64,000 bases of DNA. It comes from Lachnospiraceae bacterium. Lineage in GTDB: Bacteria > Bacillota > Clostridia > Lachnospirales > Lachnospiraceae. The translations under genes were made by a program, and so were the position numbers. This document shows, piece after piece, positions 19,733 to 29,464 of the stretch; position 1 is the first letter of the stretch; every line of letters starts with the position of its first letter. The notes under the pieces are model-generated. The model worked only from the letters and a program-made list of their open reading frames with translations, was not told the DNA's origin and ran no database searches. The stretch is from the NCBI GenBank assembly GCA_028689655.1, contig JAQVCT010000013.1, positions 1 to 64,000 on the forward strand, read 5' to 3'.

Positions 19733-20203
19733 GTGCCACGTAAAGGACATATTCAAAAAAGAGACGTATTAGCGGATCCTTTATACAATAACAAAGTAGT
19801 TACGAAACTGATCAATAACATTATGTTAGATGGTAAAAGAGGAGTAGCTCAGAAAATTGTATACGGAGCATTCACAAAAGTTGAAGCCAAAATGGAAAAA
19901 CCAGCTCTTGACATATTCGAAGAAGCTATGAATAACATCATGCCTGTTCTCGAAGTAAAAGCTAGACGTATTGGTGGAGCAACTTACCAGGTACCAATCG
20001 AAGTCAGACCTGAGAGACGTCAGGCGTTAGCGCTTCGTTGGCTCACATTGTATTCTCGTAAAAGAGGAGAAAAAACAATGGAAGAAAGATTAGCTAACGA
20101 AATTCTTGACGCTGCTAACAATACAGGAGCATCTGTTAAGAAGAAAGAAGATATGCATAAAATGGCTGAAGCTAATAAGGCTTTTGCTCACTATAGATTC
20201 TAG
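19733..20203 (+). CDS. rpsG: 30S ribosomal protein S7
   Basis: S7 nucleates assembly of the 30S head. The 156 residues are the standard length, starting [20 protein letters not shown] with [19 protein letters not shown]. The start is GTG, decided by AAGGAGGG 7 bases upstream. fusA follows 14 bases after the stop. Confidence 0.98.
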   Translation: MPRKGHIQKRDVLADPLYNNKVVTKLINNIMLDGKRGVAQKIVYGAFTKVEAKMEKPALDIFEEAMNNIMPVLEVKARRIGGATYQVPIEVRPERRQALALRWLTLYSRKRGEKTMEERLANEILDAANNTGASVKKKEDMHKMAEANKAFAHYRF

Positions 20204-20217
20204 AAGGAGGAATTACC

Positions 20218-22335
20218 TTGGCTGAAAGAGAATATCCATTAGAGAGAACCAGAAACATTGGTATCATGGCTCATATTGATGCAGGTAAGACTACCTTAAC
20301 AGAGCGTATCTTATACTATACCGGTGTTAACTACAAAATCGGTGATACCCACGAAGGAACTGCTACCATGGACTGGATGGAACAGGAGCAGGAAAGAGGT
20401 ATCACAATCACATCAGCCGCTACAACATGTCACTGGACGTTGGAAGAGAACAGCAAACCTAAGGCGGGAGCTCTTGAACACCGTATCAACATTATTGATA
20501 CACCAGGTCACGTTGACTTTACCGTAGAAGTAGAACGTTCCTTACGTGTACTTGACGGTGCAGTAGGTGTTTTCTGTGCAAAAGGTGGTGTTGAGCCACA
20601 GTCAGAAAATGTATGGCGTCAGGCTGATACTTACAACGTACCTAGAATGGCATTTATCAACAAGATGGATATCTTGGGTGCTAACTTCTACGGCGCTGTA
20701 GATCAGATCAAAAATAGATTAGGTAAAAATACCATCTGTCTTCAGTTACCAATTGGTAAAGAGGATGATTTCAAAGGAATCATTGATTTATTTGAGATGA
20801 AAGCCTACATCTACAACGATGATAAAGGTGATGATATTTCCGTCACAGATATTCCGGACGATATGAAAGACGATGCAGAACTGTATCGCAGCGAATTGAT
20901 CGAGAAAATCTGTGAATTAGATGACGATTTAATGATGCAGTATCTGGAAGGTGAAGAGCCAAGTACTGAGGATTTGAAGAAAGCACTTAGAAAAGGTACA
21001 TGTGAATGTACAGCCATTCCTGTTTGCTGTGGTACAGCTTACAGAAATAAAGGTATTCAGAAACTCCTTGATGCAGTTCTGGAGTTTATGCCTGCACCAA
21101 CAGATATCGCTTCCATTAAGGGTGTTGACTTAGATGGCAATGAAGTAGAGAGACATTCATCAGATGAAGAACCTTTCTCAGCACTTGCATTTAAGATCAT
21201 GGCAGATCCATTCGTAGGAAAATTGGCATTCTTCCGTGTTTACTCAGGATCGATGGCAGCAGGTTCTTACGTACTGAATGCTACAAAGAACAAAAAAGAG
21301 CGTGTTGGCCGTATCCTTCAGATGCATGCCAATAAGAGACAGGAACTTGAGAGAGTTTACTCAGGTGATATCGCAGCAGCGGTTGGATTTAAATTCACTA
21401 CCACTGGTGATACAATCTGTGATGAACGCCATCCGGTTATTCTTGAGTCTATGGAATTCCCAGAACCAGTTATCGAATTGGCTATTGAGCCAAAGACAAA
21501 AGCTGGACAGGGTAAATTAGGTGAAGCCTTAGCAAAACTTGCTGAAGAAGATCCTACATTCCGTGCTCATACTGATCAGGAAACAGGTCAGACAATCATC
21601 GCTGGTATGGGTGAGCTTCACCTTGAGGTCATCGTTGACAGACTTCTTCGTGAATTCAAAGTAGAAGCGAATGTTGGTGCTCCACAGGTTGCTTACAAAG
21701 AAGCTATGACAAAGCCAGTTGATATTGACAGTAAATATGCAAAACAGTCCGGTGGTCGTGGACAGTACGGTCACTGTAAAGTTAAATTCCAGCCTATGGA
21801 TGCCAATGGTGAAGAACTGTACAAGTTCGAATCAACCGTTGTTGGTGGTGCGATTCCTAAGGAATACATTCCATCCATCGGTGAAGGTATCGAAGAAGCT
21901 ACAAAAGCTGGTATTCTTGGTGGATTCCCTGTTGTAGGTGTACATGCAAATGTATATGATGGATCTTACCATGAAGTCGATTCATCAGAAATGGCATTCC
22001 ACATCGCTGGATCTATGGCATTTAAAGATGCTATGGCTAAGAGCGGGATGGTATTGCTTGAGCCTATCATGAAGGTTGAAGTTACCATGCCGGAAGAATA
22101 TATGGGTGATGTGATCGGTGATATCAACTCCCGTCGTGGACGTATCGAAGGTATGGAGGATATCGGTGGAGGTAAGCTTGTAAAAGGTTATGTTCCATTG
22201 GCTGAAATGTTCGGATATTCCACAGATCTTCGTTCTAAGACACAGGGTCGTGGTAACTACTCTATGTTCTTCGAGAAATATGAGCAGGTACCTAAGAACG
22301 TACAGGAGAAGGTCTTAGCACAACACGCAAAATAA
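20218..22335 (+). CDS. fusA: translation elongation factor G
   Basis: EF-G is the GTPase that translocates tRNAs and mRNA. The 705-residue protein has the P-loop [15 protein letters not shown], switch [10 protein letters not shown] and NKMD for guanine recognition, then domains II-V ending with the [15 protein letters not shown] region. The start codon is TTG with AAGGAGG upstream. It is encoded in the str operon just before tuf. Confidence 0.98.
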   Translation: MAEREYPLERTRNIGIMAHIDAGKTTLTERILYYTGVNYKIGDTHEGTATMDWMEQEQERGITITSAATTCHWTLEENSKPKAGALEHRINIIDTPGHVDFTVEVERSLRVLDGAVGVFCAKGGVEPQSENVWRQADTYNVPRMAFINKMDILGANFYGAVDQIKNRLGKNTICLQLPIGKEDDFKGIIDLFEMKAYIYNDDKGDDISVTDIPDDMKDDAELYRSELIEKICELDDDLMMQYLEGEEPSTEDLKKALRKGTCECTAIPVCCGTAYRNKGIQKLLDAVLEFMPAPTDIASIKGVDLDGNEVERHSSDEEPFSALAFKIMADPFVGKLAFFRVYSGSMAAGSYVLNATKNKKERVGRILQMHANKRQELERVYSGDIAAAVGFKFTTTGDTICDERHPVILESMEFPEPVIELAIEPKTKAGQGKLGEALAKLAEEDPTFRAHTDQETGQTIIAGMGELHLEVIVDRLLREFKVEANVGAPQVAYKEAMTKPVDIDSKYAKQSGGRGQYGHCKVKFQPMDANGEELYKFESTVVGGAIPKEYIPSIGEGIEEATKAGILGGFPVVGVHANVYDGSYHEVDSSEMAFHIAGSMAFKDAMAKSGMVLLEPIMKVEVTMPEEYMGDVIGDINSRRGRIEGMEDIGGGKLVKGYVPLAEMFGYSTDLRSKTQGRGNYSMFFEKYEQVPKNVQEKVLAQHAK

Positions 22336-22359
22336 GACTGATATAATTTAAAAATATGC

Positions 22360-22388
22360 TTGAAAAACCTTTGGTTATTTAATATAAT
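22360..22388 (+). promoter_or_regulatory. internal promoter of tuf, overlapping a hairpin
   Basis: TTGAAA (22360-22365), a 17-base spacer and TATAAT (22383-22388). The same stretch forms an 11-bp hairpin (CCTTTGGTTAT with ATAATCAAAGG), so the spacer could also fold in the fusA read-through transcript. Confidence 0.55.
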
Positions 22389-22476
22389 CAAAGGTAACCG
22401 AGCAGGTATTGAGCGCAGACTCGAACAGTGAATGATTATAATAACAATGTGAAAGAAATTATAGGAGGATTTAAAA

Positions 22477-23670
22477 ATGTCTAAAGCTAAATTTGAGAGA
22501 AACAAACCACACTGTAACATTGGTACCATTGGACACGTTGACCATGGTAAAACAACTTTAACAGCAGCAATCACAAAAGTACTTGCTGAAAGAGTTGAAG
22601 GAAATGCAAAAGTTGATTTCGATAATATCGACAAAGCTCCAGAAGAAAGAGAAAGAGGTATCACAATCTCTACATCTCACGTTGAATACCAGACAGACAA
22701 ACGTCACTATGCACACGTTGACTGCCCAGGCCATGCTGATTACGTTAAAAACATGATCACTGGTGCTGCACAGATGGATGGTGCTATCCTTGTTGTAGCT
22801 GCTACAGACGGTGTTATGGCTCAGACAAAAGAGCATATCTTACTTTCCCGTCAGGTAGGTGTTCCTTACATCGTAGTATTCATGAACAAATGTGATATGG
22901 TTGATGATGAAGAAATCCTTGAGTTAGTTGAAATGGAAATCAGAGAATTACTTTCTGAGTACGATTTCCCAGGCGATGATACACCAATCATCCAGGGTTC
23001 TGCTCTGAAAGCCCTTGAAGATCCAACAAGCGAATGGGGCGACAAGGTTATGGAATTAATGGCTGCAGTTGATTCTTATATTCCAGATCCTCAGAGAGAT
23101 ACAGACAAACCTTTCTTAATGCCAGTAGAAGATATCTTCTCTATCACAGGTCGTGGTACAGTTGCTACAGGTAGAGTAGAAGCTGGTGTTCTTCACGTAT
23201 CTGACGAAGTTGAAATCGTTGGTATCAAAGAAGAGACTAGAAAAGTTGTTGTAACTGGTATCGAAATGTTCCGTAAACTTCTTGACGAAGCTCAGGCTGG
23301 TGATAACATCGGTGCTCTTCTTCGTGGTATTGATAGAAAAGAAATCGAAAGAGGACAGGTTTTAGCTAAACCAGGTTCAATCACATGCCATACAAAATTT
23401 ACAGCTCAGGTTTACGTATTAACAAAAGATGAAGGTGGACGTCATACTCCTTTCTTCAATAACTACAGACCTCAGTTCTACTTCAGAACAACTGACGTAA
23501 CAGGTGTTTGTAACTTACCAGCAGGTACAGAGATGTGTATGCCTGGTGATAACATCGAAATGACAATCGAATTGATTCACCCAATCGCTATGGATCAAGG
23601 TTTAACTTTCGCTATTCGTGAAGGTGGACGTACAGTTGGTTCAGGTCGTGTTGCTAAGATCATCGAGTAA
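22477..23670 (+). CDS. tuf: translation elongation factor Tu
   Basis: EF-Tu delivers aminoacyl-tRNA to the ribosome. The 397-residue protein has [17 protein letters not shown] and NKCD GTPase motifs and ends [23 protein letters not shown] precedes the ATG. The last 54 coding bases plus the terminator recur at 25055-25158 with about ten differences, so the tail of this gene may have been supplied by an inserted element. Confidence 0.98.
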   Translation: MSKAKFERNKPHCNIGTIGHVDHGKTTLTAAITKVLAERVEGNAKVDFDNIDKAPEERERGITISTSHVEYQTDKRHYAHVDCPGHADYVKNMITGAAQMDGAILVVAATDGVMAQTKEHILLSRQVGVPYIVVFMNKCDMVDDEEILELVEMEIRELLSEYDFPGDDTPIIQGSALKALEDPTSEWGDKVMELMAAVDSYIPDPQRDTDKPFLMPVEDIFSITGRGTVATGRVEAGVLHVSDEVEIVGIKEETRKVVVTGIEMFRKLLDEAQAGDNIGALLRGIDRKEIERGQVLAKPGSITCHTKFTAQVYVLTKDEGGRHTPFFNNYRPQFYFRTTDVTGVCNLPAGTEMCMPGDNIEMTIELIHPIAMDQGLTFAIREGGRTVGSGRVAKIIE

Positions 23671-23725
23671 TACCGAATATATATAGTAATATCAAGGCTC
23701 CTAGGGTTTTCCCTAGGAGCCTTTT
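23617..23725 (+). repeat. tuf 3'-end repeat, left copy (within tuf and its terminator)
   Basis: From CGTGAAGGTGGACG (23617) through the terminator at 23725. It matches 25055-25158: the first 24 bases and a later 22-base run are identical, and the stop codon and hairpin are shared. Confidence 0.9.
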
Positions 23726-23726
23726 T
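23694..23726 (+). terminator. rho-independent terminator after tuf
   Basis: A perfect 13-bp stem AAGGCTCCTAGGG / CCCTAGGAGCCTT with a TTTT loop is followed by six T residues. Confidence 0.95.
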
Positions 23727-23765
23727 TCACCATCCTTTAAGTTTCCTGACCTGTTCTGCTCGTTC

Positions 23766-23793
23766 TAATATTTTTGGAATATTATGCCGATAA
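23766..23793 (+). promoter_or_regulatory. sigma-28 (SigD/FliA)-like promoter
   Basis: TAAT (23766-23769), 16 bases, then GCCGATAA (23786-23793), very close to the motility sigma factor consensus TAAA-N15-GCCGATAA. It is 66 bases upstream of the unknown 353-residue gene. Confidence 0.55.
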
Positions 23794-23859
23794 AGATATA
23801 TAAGAAAGTAGTTTATTTTGAAACGGATTTCACTTTACGAAAGTCAAGGAGGAGATTAA

Positions 23860-24921
23860 ATGAACACAGATTATAGTCAGTTTTATCGAGGAACATCAAG
23901 TATAAATTCCTATGGGAATGGAGCATACAAGAAAGATACGCTTGCAAAATATGAATTTAATACTACGGATGAAGATGGTAGCAAGGTCATGGATAAAATG
24001 TCAAAAGAAGAAACTATGCAGACTATGAATCATATTGCAAGTCAGTATGGTGACAATGTAATTGTAGAGTTTTCGGGGGATGGACTTGCTGCACTTGTTG
24101 AAAGTAAAAGAGGTATTTCGGATCAGTCGGCAACAGATGAACAAGTAGAAGCAAATGGGGCAAGGCAGACGGCGTTTGAACGAGAAATTGTTCATTATGA
24201 TAGAAAAGCAAATGATTTACCAGCTTATTCCGGCATTTATAATTCAGATAAAGCAATTGCAACAGCAGTGCAAAATGGAAGTAAAGAAGAACAGGGTTTT
24301 GTATATGATATTATCAGACAGAATTTTCTTGTTACGGATAGTAGTTCAATGACAGAGGAAGAACGACAGGCAAATATTTCCTTGGGAATGAAAAAAGCAG
24401 AGTATGCTGCAGAGAATTTTATTCCAGAAGAACAGAAAGAAAAATTTATGAAGGCTATGCGTGATGTTGCAAGTTTGGCTAGTGCAGGGAAACGGGACGA
24501 ATTTGGTAAAATGGATTATGGATTAAATAAACCAAGTTATCTGGGACATGGCAGTAATCTTGTTTATACTACGAATGCTGAAGATGTGATGAAGCAGACT
24601 GATACCAAAGCATATGAAGAATATGAAAAGTTAAATGATACAGAAGATGAAGATAAAGTGTTTAATAGATTAAAATATCTAACAAATTGGTATGCAAATT
24701 CTGTTTCTAAAAATCAAAATCTCGTGAAAGATTATGAAGAAAAAAATGATGCATATATACAAGAAAAGAAGGAAAGTCAAAAAATTAGCACAGCATTTGA
24801 AAAAGTAGATACTACAAGTAAAAAAACGTTTTTGGAGTCTTTAAGAAAAATGCAGGAAAATAGTGGTCTTTTCTCGACACTTATACAGAAAGAAATGTCC
24901 AATGCGTTTTGGTTAAAGTAG
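23860..24921 (+). CDS. unknown 353-residue protein carried in the tuf insertion
   Basis: I do not recognise the family with confidence. The protein starts MNTDYSQFYRGTSSINSYGN, a Ser/Tyr/Gly/Asn-rich segment without a cleavable signal peptide. It is mostly charged and helical afterwards, with a likely coiled-coil region (about residues 245-330, Lys/Glu rich). No membrane segment is visible. AAGGAGGAG precedes the ATG, and a sigma-28-like promoter lies upstream. Uncleaved N-termini of this composition plus a motility promoter would suit a flagellum-associated or flagellum-exported protein, but this is inference. Codon use is more AT-rich than in the neighbouring tuf gene. Confidence 0.7.
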   Translation: MNTDYSQFYRGTSSINSYGNGAYKKDTLAKYEFNTTDEDGSKVMDKMSKEETMQTMNHIASQYGDNVIVEFSGDGLAALVESKRGISDQSATDEQVEANGARQTAFEREIVHYDRKANDLPAYSGIYNSDKAIATAVQNGSKEEQGFVYDIIRQNFLVTDSSSMTEEERQANISLGMKKAEYAAENFIPEEQKEKFMKAMRDVASLASAGKRDEFGKMDYGLNKPSYLGHGSNLVYTTNAEDVMKQTDTKAYEEYEKLNDTEDEDKVFNRLKYLTNWYANSVSKNQNLVKDYEEKNDAYIQEKKESQKISTAFEKVDTTSKKTFLESLRKMQENSGLFSTLIQKEMSNAFWLK

Positions 24922-24933
24922 TAAAAAGACAGT

Positions 24934-24952
24934 GGTGCCAAAACGGTGCCAA
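24934..24952 (+). other. two direct repeats GGTGCCAA, possible integrase arm sites
   Basis: GGTGCCAA at 24934-24941 and 24945-24952, 11 bases apart, lie 12 bases after the stop of the cargo gene and about 100 bases from the second tuf tail. Short direct repeats like this flank attachment sites of tyrosine recombinases; here no integrase accompanies them. Confidence 0.35.
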
Positions 24953-25054
24953 GAACTTCGATAAATAAAAAAACCACATATAAAATCAACGATTTTATGC
25001 GATTTTTGCGACCTTAAACCAAAGAAAAAACGTGGAAATACGGTATTCAAATAC

Positions 25055-25158
25055 CGTGAAGGTGGACGTACAGTTGGTCCGGGCCGTGTTGCTAAGATCA
25101 TCGAGTAATATCGAATATATACAGTAAAATCAAGGCTTCTAGGTTTTTCCTAGGAGCT
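25055..25158 (+). repeat. tuf 3'-end repeat, right copy (displaced tuf tail)
   Basis: This encodes the EF-Tu C-terminus [17 protein letters not shown] plus stop and a decayed version of the terminator hairpin (CTAGG/CCTAG core). It differs from the left copy at about ten positions, one of which changes Ser to Pro. It begins inside an 8-bp palindrome (ACGGTATT-CA-AATACCGT, 25040-25057). It has no ribosome site or start and is not a gene. Confidence 0.9.
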
Positions 25159-25164
25159 CTTTAT

Positions 25165-25296
25165 TTGATAGGAAATTCCTCTGAAATTTCCTATCGGCAG
25201 CATCTTCGATACTGCTAAGCTTGTAATACTTCCAAAGGAAGTATTATCCCGTAGGGATTATGCATCTATAGATGCATAACATCAAAGCAAAGTGTC
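25165..25296. repeat. dispersed palindromic repeat, copy B
   Basis: The longest copy, directly after the displaced tuf terminator. It has four hairpins: 25167-25195 (11 bp plus two GU pairs), 25197-25215 (7 bp with one mismatch), 25224-25246 (10 bp, TAATACTTCC arm) and a perfect 22-nt palindrome at 25258-25279. It ends with AAGCAAAGTGTC, shared with copy C. Between it and the next gene (25297-25452) I see nothing identifiable. Confidence 0.85.
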
Positions 25297-25452
25297 TATG
25301 ATGGAAGGAGAGTACTTTAGGTAAGTGAGGGATATTTTCCAAACATAGAATGCATAATAAGTGATAGAAGGATCTTCGGAAAAATAGCCTTTTATCAGGA
25401 ACTTTGTTAATGTGATAGAGGAATAAAATTAGTGAAAAATAGAGGGAACTAC

Positions 25453-27093
25453 ATGAAATATAGGAAAAAATTAGCAGTGCTTTCAGTTGTATTAACAATA
25501 TGCCTGCCTGGAATAACCGGATGCGGAAATGAAAAGAATTCCACGGAGATACCATCCACAACAGAAATAGATACCACAGATGAGTCGCAATCGGATACAG
25601 CGGAAGGAGATAACTCTGAAAACAATCAACAAAGTGGAACACTGTTGGATTATGATTTGGGGGAAGCGTATCTGCTGGAATCGAATGGAAGGAAAGTTCC
25701 CTATGAAGTACAGGGAGTGCTGGGAATTCCGGATGGACAGGATTGCCCTGTGGTAGTGCTGATTCATGGTGCCCATCCCATTGAGAAAGCATCTTTATCT
25801 CGCTATGATCAGGGATTTAATTACCTCACGCAGGCTTTAAGTGATGAGGGAAATCTGGTGATCGGTATGAATATTGCGATGAATTATTCCTTTGAGGATG
25901 GAGAACCCAATGGAAATGAGCGTACCAGACAGATTGTGGCAAAACAGCTGGAATTGCTGCAGCAGGCAGTGAAAGGCGATGAGTCTGTTTTCAAATATGA
26001 CCTTACCAAGGTGGGAGACTTCAGTAAAGTCGTGTTGGTGGGGCATTCACGGGGAGGATTTGATGCGCTGGAATGTGCGGAAAGCCTTCCGGAAGAAATG
26101 CAGACAGTGGGCATTGCCTGTGTGGCACCTTCTGAGTATATGGAACCGGAAACAGCACTTCCCAACGTGCCTATTGGAATCATCATTCCGCAGATGGATG
26201 GGGATGTGATTATGCTGGATGGCAGCGACATATACGAGAGGTGTATAGCGGATAAGGAATATACAAGAACAGCAGAACTGATCTATCTCAAAAATGCCAA
26301 TCACGGATATTTCAATACAAAGTTAACGGAGCCGGATCTGAACCACAATGAGGAAGATGTGAAGAAACTCATGCCCGCGGAACAGCAGCGTCATTTCCTC
26401 ACCCAATATCTCATAGAGTTTGTGAAAAAGGCAGTGGATGAGGGGGAGACTGGATTTGCCTCCCAAGGTTCGTTGCCGTCGCAGCTCTATGGATGTGACA
26501 CGGTGATCAGAGTCCATTCGGGGGAAAGCACGGAGGTATGGTCGGCAGAGGACGGAGAAGCACTCATCTGTAACGGGCCGGTGGTGGCAGAACAGCAAAT
26601 CGCCAGTTATTTACCGGATAAGAATACTGTGAAATACTTTAAACTTCCAGGAGGCTCCAGCCTGAAGTCATATGGGCTTACATCTATTCGATGGAATGGG
26701 GAAGGGGCTTCTGTTACGATACCCCTGGGAGAAAGCCCGGAACCAGGTCGTTTTCTGGATATTGATATGGCAATTGACAGTACGGATGTGCATAATACTG
26801 CAGGACAGCCCATGACACTTATATTCACGGATAAAGATGGAAATGAAGAGAAATATGTGGTTGGTGAGAATGAAGCACCATTACTTTGGCAGGAAGGAGA
26901 ACTGGAAGAGATCATGGGATGGGATGGTGAGAAGGACTGGGAATATTCCACCTATACACCACTGGGAACCCTGCGGATTGACTTGAACAGGCTGTCTCAG
27001 GATGATTCCGGCAAATGGAAAAGCCTTCGCATGGAGTGGAACGACTCCCCGCAGGGCAGCATCATGCTTCGCAGTATTCGCAGCATTCCCTGA
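25453..27093 (+). CDS. alpha/beta-hydrolase lipoprotein
   Basis: The 546-residue exported protein has a lipoprotein signal (LPGITGC, Cys about residue 24), an acidic Ser/Thr/Asn linker, an alpha/beta-hydrolase domain (about 70-330) and a C-terminal beta-rich domain (about 360-546). VVVLIHGAH is the oxyanion-hole strand, GHSRGG the nucleophile elbow, and an Asp (PQMDGD) and His (NANHGYF) complete a plausible triad. The substrate is unknown; polyester, peptide or glycan esters are possible. ATG 25453 has AGAGGG six bases upstream; GTG 25432 is an alternative. Confidence 0.8.
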   Translation: MKYRKKLAVLSVVLTICLPGITGCGNEKNSTEIPSTTEIDTTDESQSDTAEGDNSENNQQSGTLLDYDLGEAYLLESNGRKVPYEVQGVLGIPDGQDCPVVVLIHGAHPIEKASLSRYDQGFNYLTQALSDEGNLVIGMNIAMNYSFEDGEPNGNERTRQIVAKQLELLQQAVKGDESVFKYDLTKVGDFSKVVLVGHSRGGFDALECAESLPEEMQTVGIACVAPSEYMEPETALPNVPIGIIIPQMDGDVIMLDGSDIYERCIADKEYTRTAELIYLKNANHGYFNTKLTEPDLNHNEEDVKKLMPAEQQRHFLTQYLIEFVKKAVDEGETGFASQGSLPSQLYGCDTVIRVHSGESTEVWSAEDGEALICNGPVVAEQQIASYLPDKNTVKYFKLPGGSSLKSYGLTSIRWNGEGASVTIPLGESPEPGRFLDIDMAIDSTDVHNTAGQPMTLIFTDKDGNEEKYVVGENEAPLLWQEGELEEIMGWDGEKDWEYSTYTPLGTLRIDLNRLSQDDSGKWKSLRMEWNDSPQGSIMLRSIRSIP

Positions 27094-27165
27094 TCATCAC
27101 ATAAATAATTTTTGAAGAATTGGTAACAATAAAGATAGTGAGAAAATAAAAGAAAGGATTCAAAA

Positions 27166-27423
27166 ATGATGAAAAGATGGTCTGATAATATCTGCTTGGA
27201 CGCATTGTACAAAACGGTTGTAATTTGGCTGGTGCTTCACGTGGCATTTTGGGTGCTGGGTTATTTCTGGGGTGGCACGATGAGTATATTCGGATTTACG
27301 ATGCTCTGGCCTCATATGGAAACAGGCATAGGGGGATGGATTGCCGGTATCGTGGGAGCACTGATCCTGTATGGAGCAGTCTATGCTTATGATGCGTCAC
27401 ACCAGAGTACGGAAGAGAGATAG
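27166..27423 (+). CDS. small two-helix membrane protein
   Basis: The 85-residue protein has two hydrophobic segments (about residues 15-38 and 52-75), with GWIAGIVGALILYGAVYAYDAS in the second. AAAGGA precedes the ATG. The family is not recognised. It lies between the hydrolase lipoprotein and a membrane-anchored protein on the same strand. Confidence 0.65.
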   Translation: MMKRWSDNICLDALYKTVVIWLVLHVAFWVLGYFWGGTMSIFGFTMLWPHMETGIGGWIAGIVGALILYGAVYAYDASHQSTEER

Positions 27424-27569
27424 GAACACGAGCGCTCCTTTGCAGAGAGAACATCAGCTGCAGGGGAGTGTTTGTGTTTATTTCGTGATATTTTAAATTA
27501 TTGTTTGCCATATAGGAAAATATCTCATATACTTAGATTTGGAATAAAAGAGACTAGGATGGACGAACA

Positions 27570-28772
27570 ATGCTGCAAAATAATAAAAAGACAAAAATAA
27601 GTGAGATGGACAGACCTTATGCTCGGATGAGCAAGACGGAACGTGTGAGGAAAAGAAAAACAGATTTTCGTAAAAAAGCAATATTTGCATTAACGGCAAT
27701 TCTGATGACGATGGGATTGGGGGTAACATTATTCTGGTATTTCAGTTTCGACGATCTGGATTTGAAAGACTATGTGGCGATCTCTTATGACGGGTATGAC
27801 ACCCATGGAACTGCCTATCCCCGCATCAATGCTTTGGGAAAATACAGTATGTTCCTGGGGATGCTGAACTGCCAGATCAAAACATCCAGCGATATTCAGA
27901 ATGGAACATTGCAGAATGGTGATAAGATTATCGTTGATGTGGAATATGATAAGGATATTGCCAATCAAATGAGGCTTCGAATCAAAAATGCAGAGCTGGA
28001 GACGGAAGTGACTGGCTTGAGCGAGGGAAAAGAGCTTACCCTGGATCAGTTGTTTGAGAATGTGAAAATCACCTGTGATGGGACTGCACCGGAACTCACA
28101 GTGGGAGTTGAAAATGAGAATACAGATGCATTTTTGAAAAGCATTCCTTTCGAAATAGTGGATGCCAGGACTTATTACGACAAGGGAGATACCGTTGTGG
28201 TGAAGGCGGATGTGACGCCGGAGGAAGTGACGAAAAATGGATATGCCATAGAAAAGGGGACAGATGGCTACTGTAAGACCTATACCATAGACAATGTGGA
28301 CAGATATCTCCGTGATGTGAATGAAGTGACTGTGGATCAGATCAGAGAACTAAATCAGGCAGGGGCAAAGCTGTTTGGAGATGCAAAGGAATACGGATTA
28401 CGAATATTCAGTGAGGCGAATCTTATGCCCATATGGATCAATAATAAGACAACGTTTCAGTGGTCTAATCCCAGACTGCAATCGGCATACTTCAATGTGC
28501 TGAAGGAAGAATATTTTGGGCAGACGGAAGTACATAATAATGATGTGAAGCTGGTATATCTGGTGACACTATCTCAGGCGGATGGCGTTTCCTGTGAGAC
28601 CCAGGTGGTAGTCCGATTTACCGATCTGCTGCAAAAAGCGGATGGAACCATAGATCTGGCAATTGACAGTGGGAAGATTATTGCGGCGTCCTATAAAAAG
28701 TCTAATATTAAAGAACTGGTTAACGATGCCTATAATGAAAATTATGAAGCGGCACAGATTGACTTGAATTAA
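27570..28772 (+). CDS. membrane-anchored extracytoplasmic protein of unknown function
   Basis: The 400-residue protein has a basic cytoplasmic N-terminus (KTERVRKRKTDFRKK), one membrane helix (about residues 36-57) and a large exported domain. The domain starts with a DLKDYVAISYDGYDTHG segment, the type of beta-repeat motif seen in several Firmicutes cell-surface proteins. No catalytic motif is evident. The start lacks a strong ribosome site. It is followed closely by a 58-residue gene and a DUF2752 gene, suggesting one operon. Confidence 0.7.
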   Translation: MLQNNKKTKISEMDRPYARMSKTERVRKRKTDFRKKAIFALTAILMTMGLGVTLFWYFSFDDLDLKDYVAISYDGYDTHGTAYPRINALGKYSMFLGMLNCQIKTSSDIQNGTLQNGDKIIVDVEYDKDIANQMRLRIKNAELETEVTGLSEGKELTLDQLFENVKITCDGTAPELTVGVENENTDAFLKSIPFEIVDARTYYDKGDTVVVKADVTPEEVTKNGYAIEKGTDGYCKTYTIDNVDRYLRDVNEVTVDQIRELNQAGAKLFGDAKEYGLRIFSEANLMPIWINNKTTFQWSNPRLQSAYFNVLKEEYFGQTEVHNNDVKLVYLVTLSQADGVSCETQVVVRFTDLLQKADGTIDLAIDSGKIIAASYKKSNIKELVNDAYNENYEAAQIDLN

Positions 28773-28806
28773 ACAGACAATCCACTGGGAAAAGGAGAAG
28801 AACAGA

Positions 28807-28983
28807 ATGTTTGAAAGAATTGATTATGTTGTAAGAAAGATAGATGGAGATTATGCGTATCTGGAACAGATAGAACATCCGGAGGTAGAATTAAAATGTG
28901 TAGCCCGTGCCCTTTTACCGGAAAATATAGAGGAGCATACGAAACTTTCCTATGAAATGATGCAATATCAGGTATTGAAATAA
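28807..28983 (+). CDS. 58-residue protein of unknown function
   Basis: The frame MFERIDYVVRKIDGDYAYLE.. runs 58 codons, ends in TAA and overlaps the next ATG as TAATG, a sign of translational coupling. AAAGGAGAAG lies upstream with good spacing. The small acidic protein has no membrane segment or cysteine motif. The family is not recognised, but the ribosome site and overlap make it a credible gene. Confidence 0.7.
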   Translation: MFERIDYVVRKIDGDYAYLEQIEHPEVELKCVARALLPENIEEHTKLSYEMMQYQVLK

Positions 28984-29459
28984 TGAGGAAGGACAAAGGA
29001 AAAGAAATACTGACACGCATCTTAAAGGATGCGAAAGTCTATGGGTTGGTATTTCTTTTATTTGTGAGTTATTATTTACTGGTACGCATTCGCTTTCACG
29101 CGTTCTGTCCCCTTGTCATTGTCACTGGGTTTCCCTGTCCCGGATGTGGCATGACCAGGGCGATGCTTTGCCTACTGACGGGACAGTTCCAGAGAGCCTG
29201 GAACCTGAATCCGTCTTCTTTTCTATGGCTGGGGATTCTCATATGGTTCCTCTATGCCAGATATTGGAGGGGAAATGGCATGGGCAGATTAAGATATCTC
29301 ATCATGCTCACAGTGATCACCATGGTGTGCATATATGGTTACCGCATGCTTACCGTCTTTCCTTCCTATCCACCCATGACGTATACCAGACATAACCTTA
29401 TGTCTGAATCCCTCCCCTGGTACCAGGAGTATGTGGATAGGATACTGGCAAAACGTTAG
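28983..29459 (+). CDS. DUF2752 membrane protein
   Basis: The 158-residue protein has three membrane helices (about residues 18-38, 75-95 and 105-125) and the family hallmark TGFPCPGCGMTRAM near residue 45. DUF2752 proteins are widespread small membrane proteins of unknown function. It overlaps the stop of the 58-residue gene. Confidence 0.85.
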   Translation: MRKDKGKEILTRILKDAKVYGLVFLLFVSYYLLVRIRFHAFCPLVIVTGFPCPGCGMTRAMLCLLTGQFQRAWNLNPSSFLWLGILIWFLYARYWRGNGMGRLRYLIMLTVITMVCIYGYRMLTVFPSYPPMTYTRHNLMSESLPWYQEYVDRILAKR

Positions 29460-29464
29460 CATAC

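Larger units (their letters stand above)
23726..25054 (+). mobile_element. insertion between duplicated tuf 3' ends (probable integrated-element remnant)
   Basis: About 1.3 kb lies between the functional tuf end and a second copy of the tuf tail with terminator. Such a duplication is what elements leave when they integrate in the 3' end of a gene and carry a replacement end. Only one cargo gene is present; there is no integrase, so the element is either a remnant or was moved by another element. Integrase-arm-like repeats lie near its right end. Confidence 0.65.

Noticed and set aside
25055-25108. A second tuf gene
   Set aside because: Only the last 18 codons are present, without start or ribosome site; it is the displaced 3' end.
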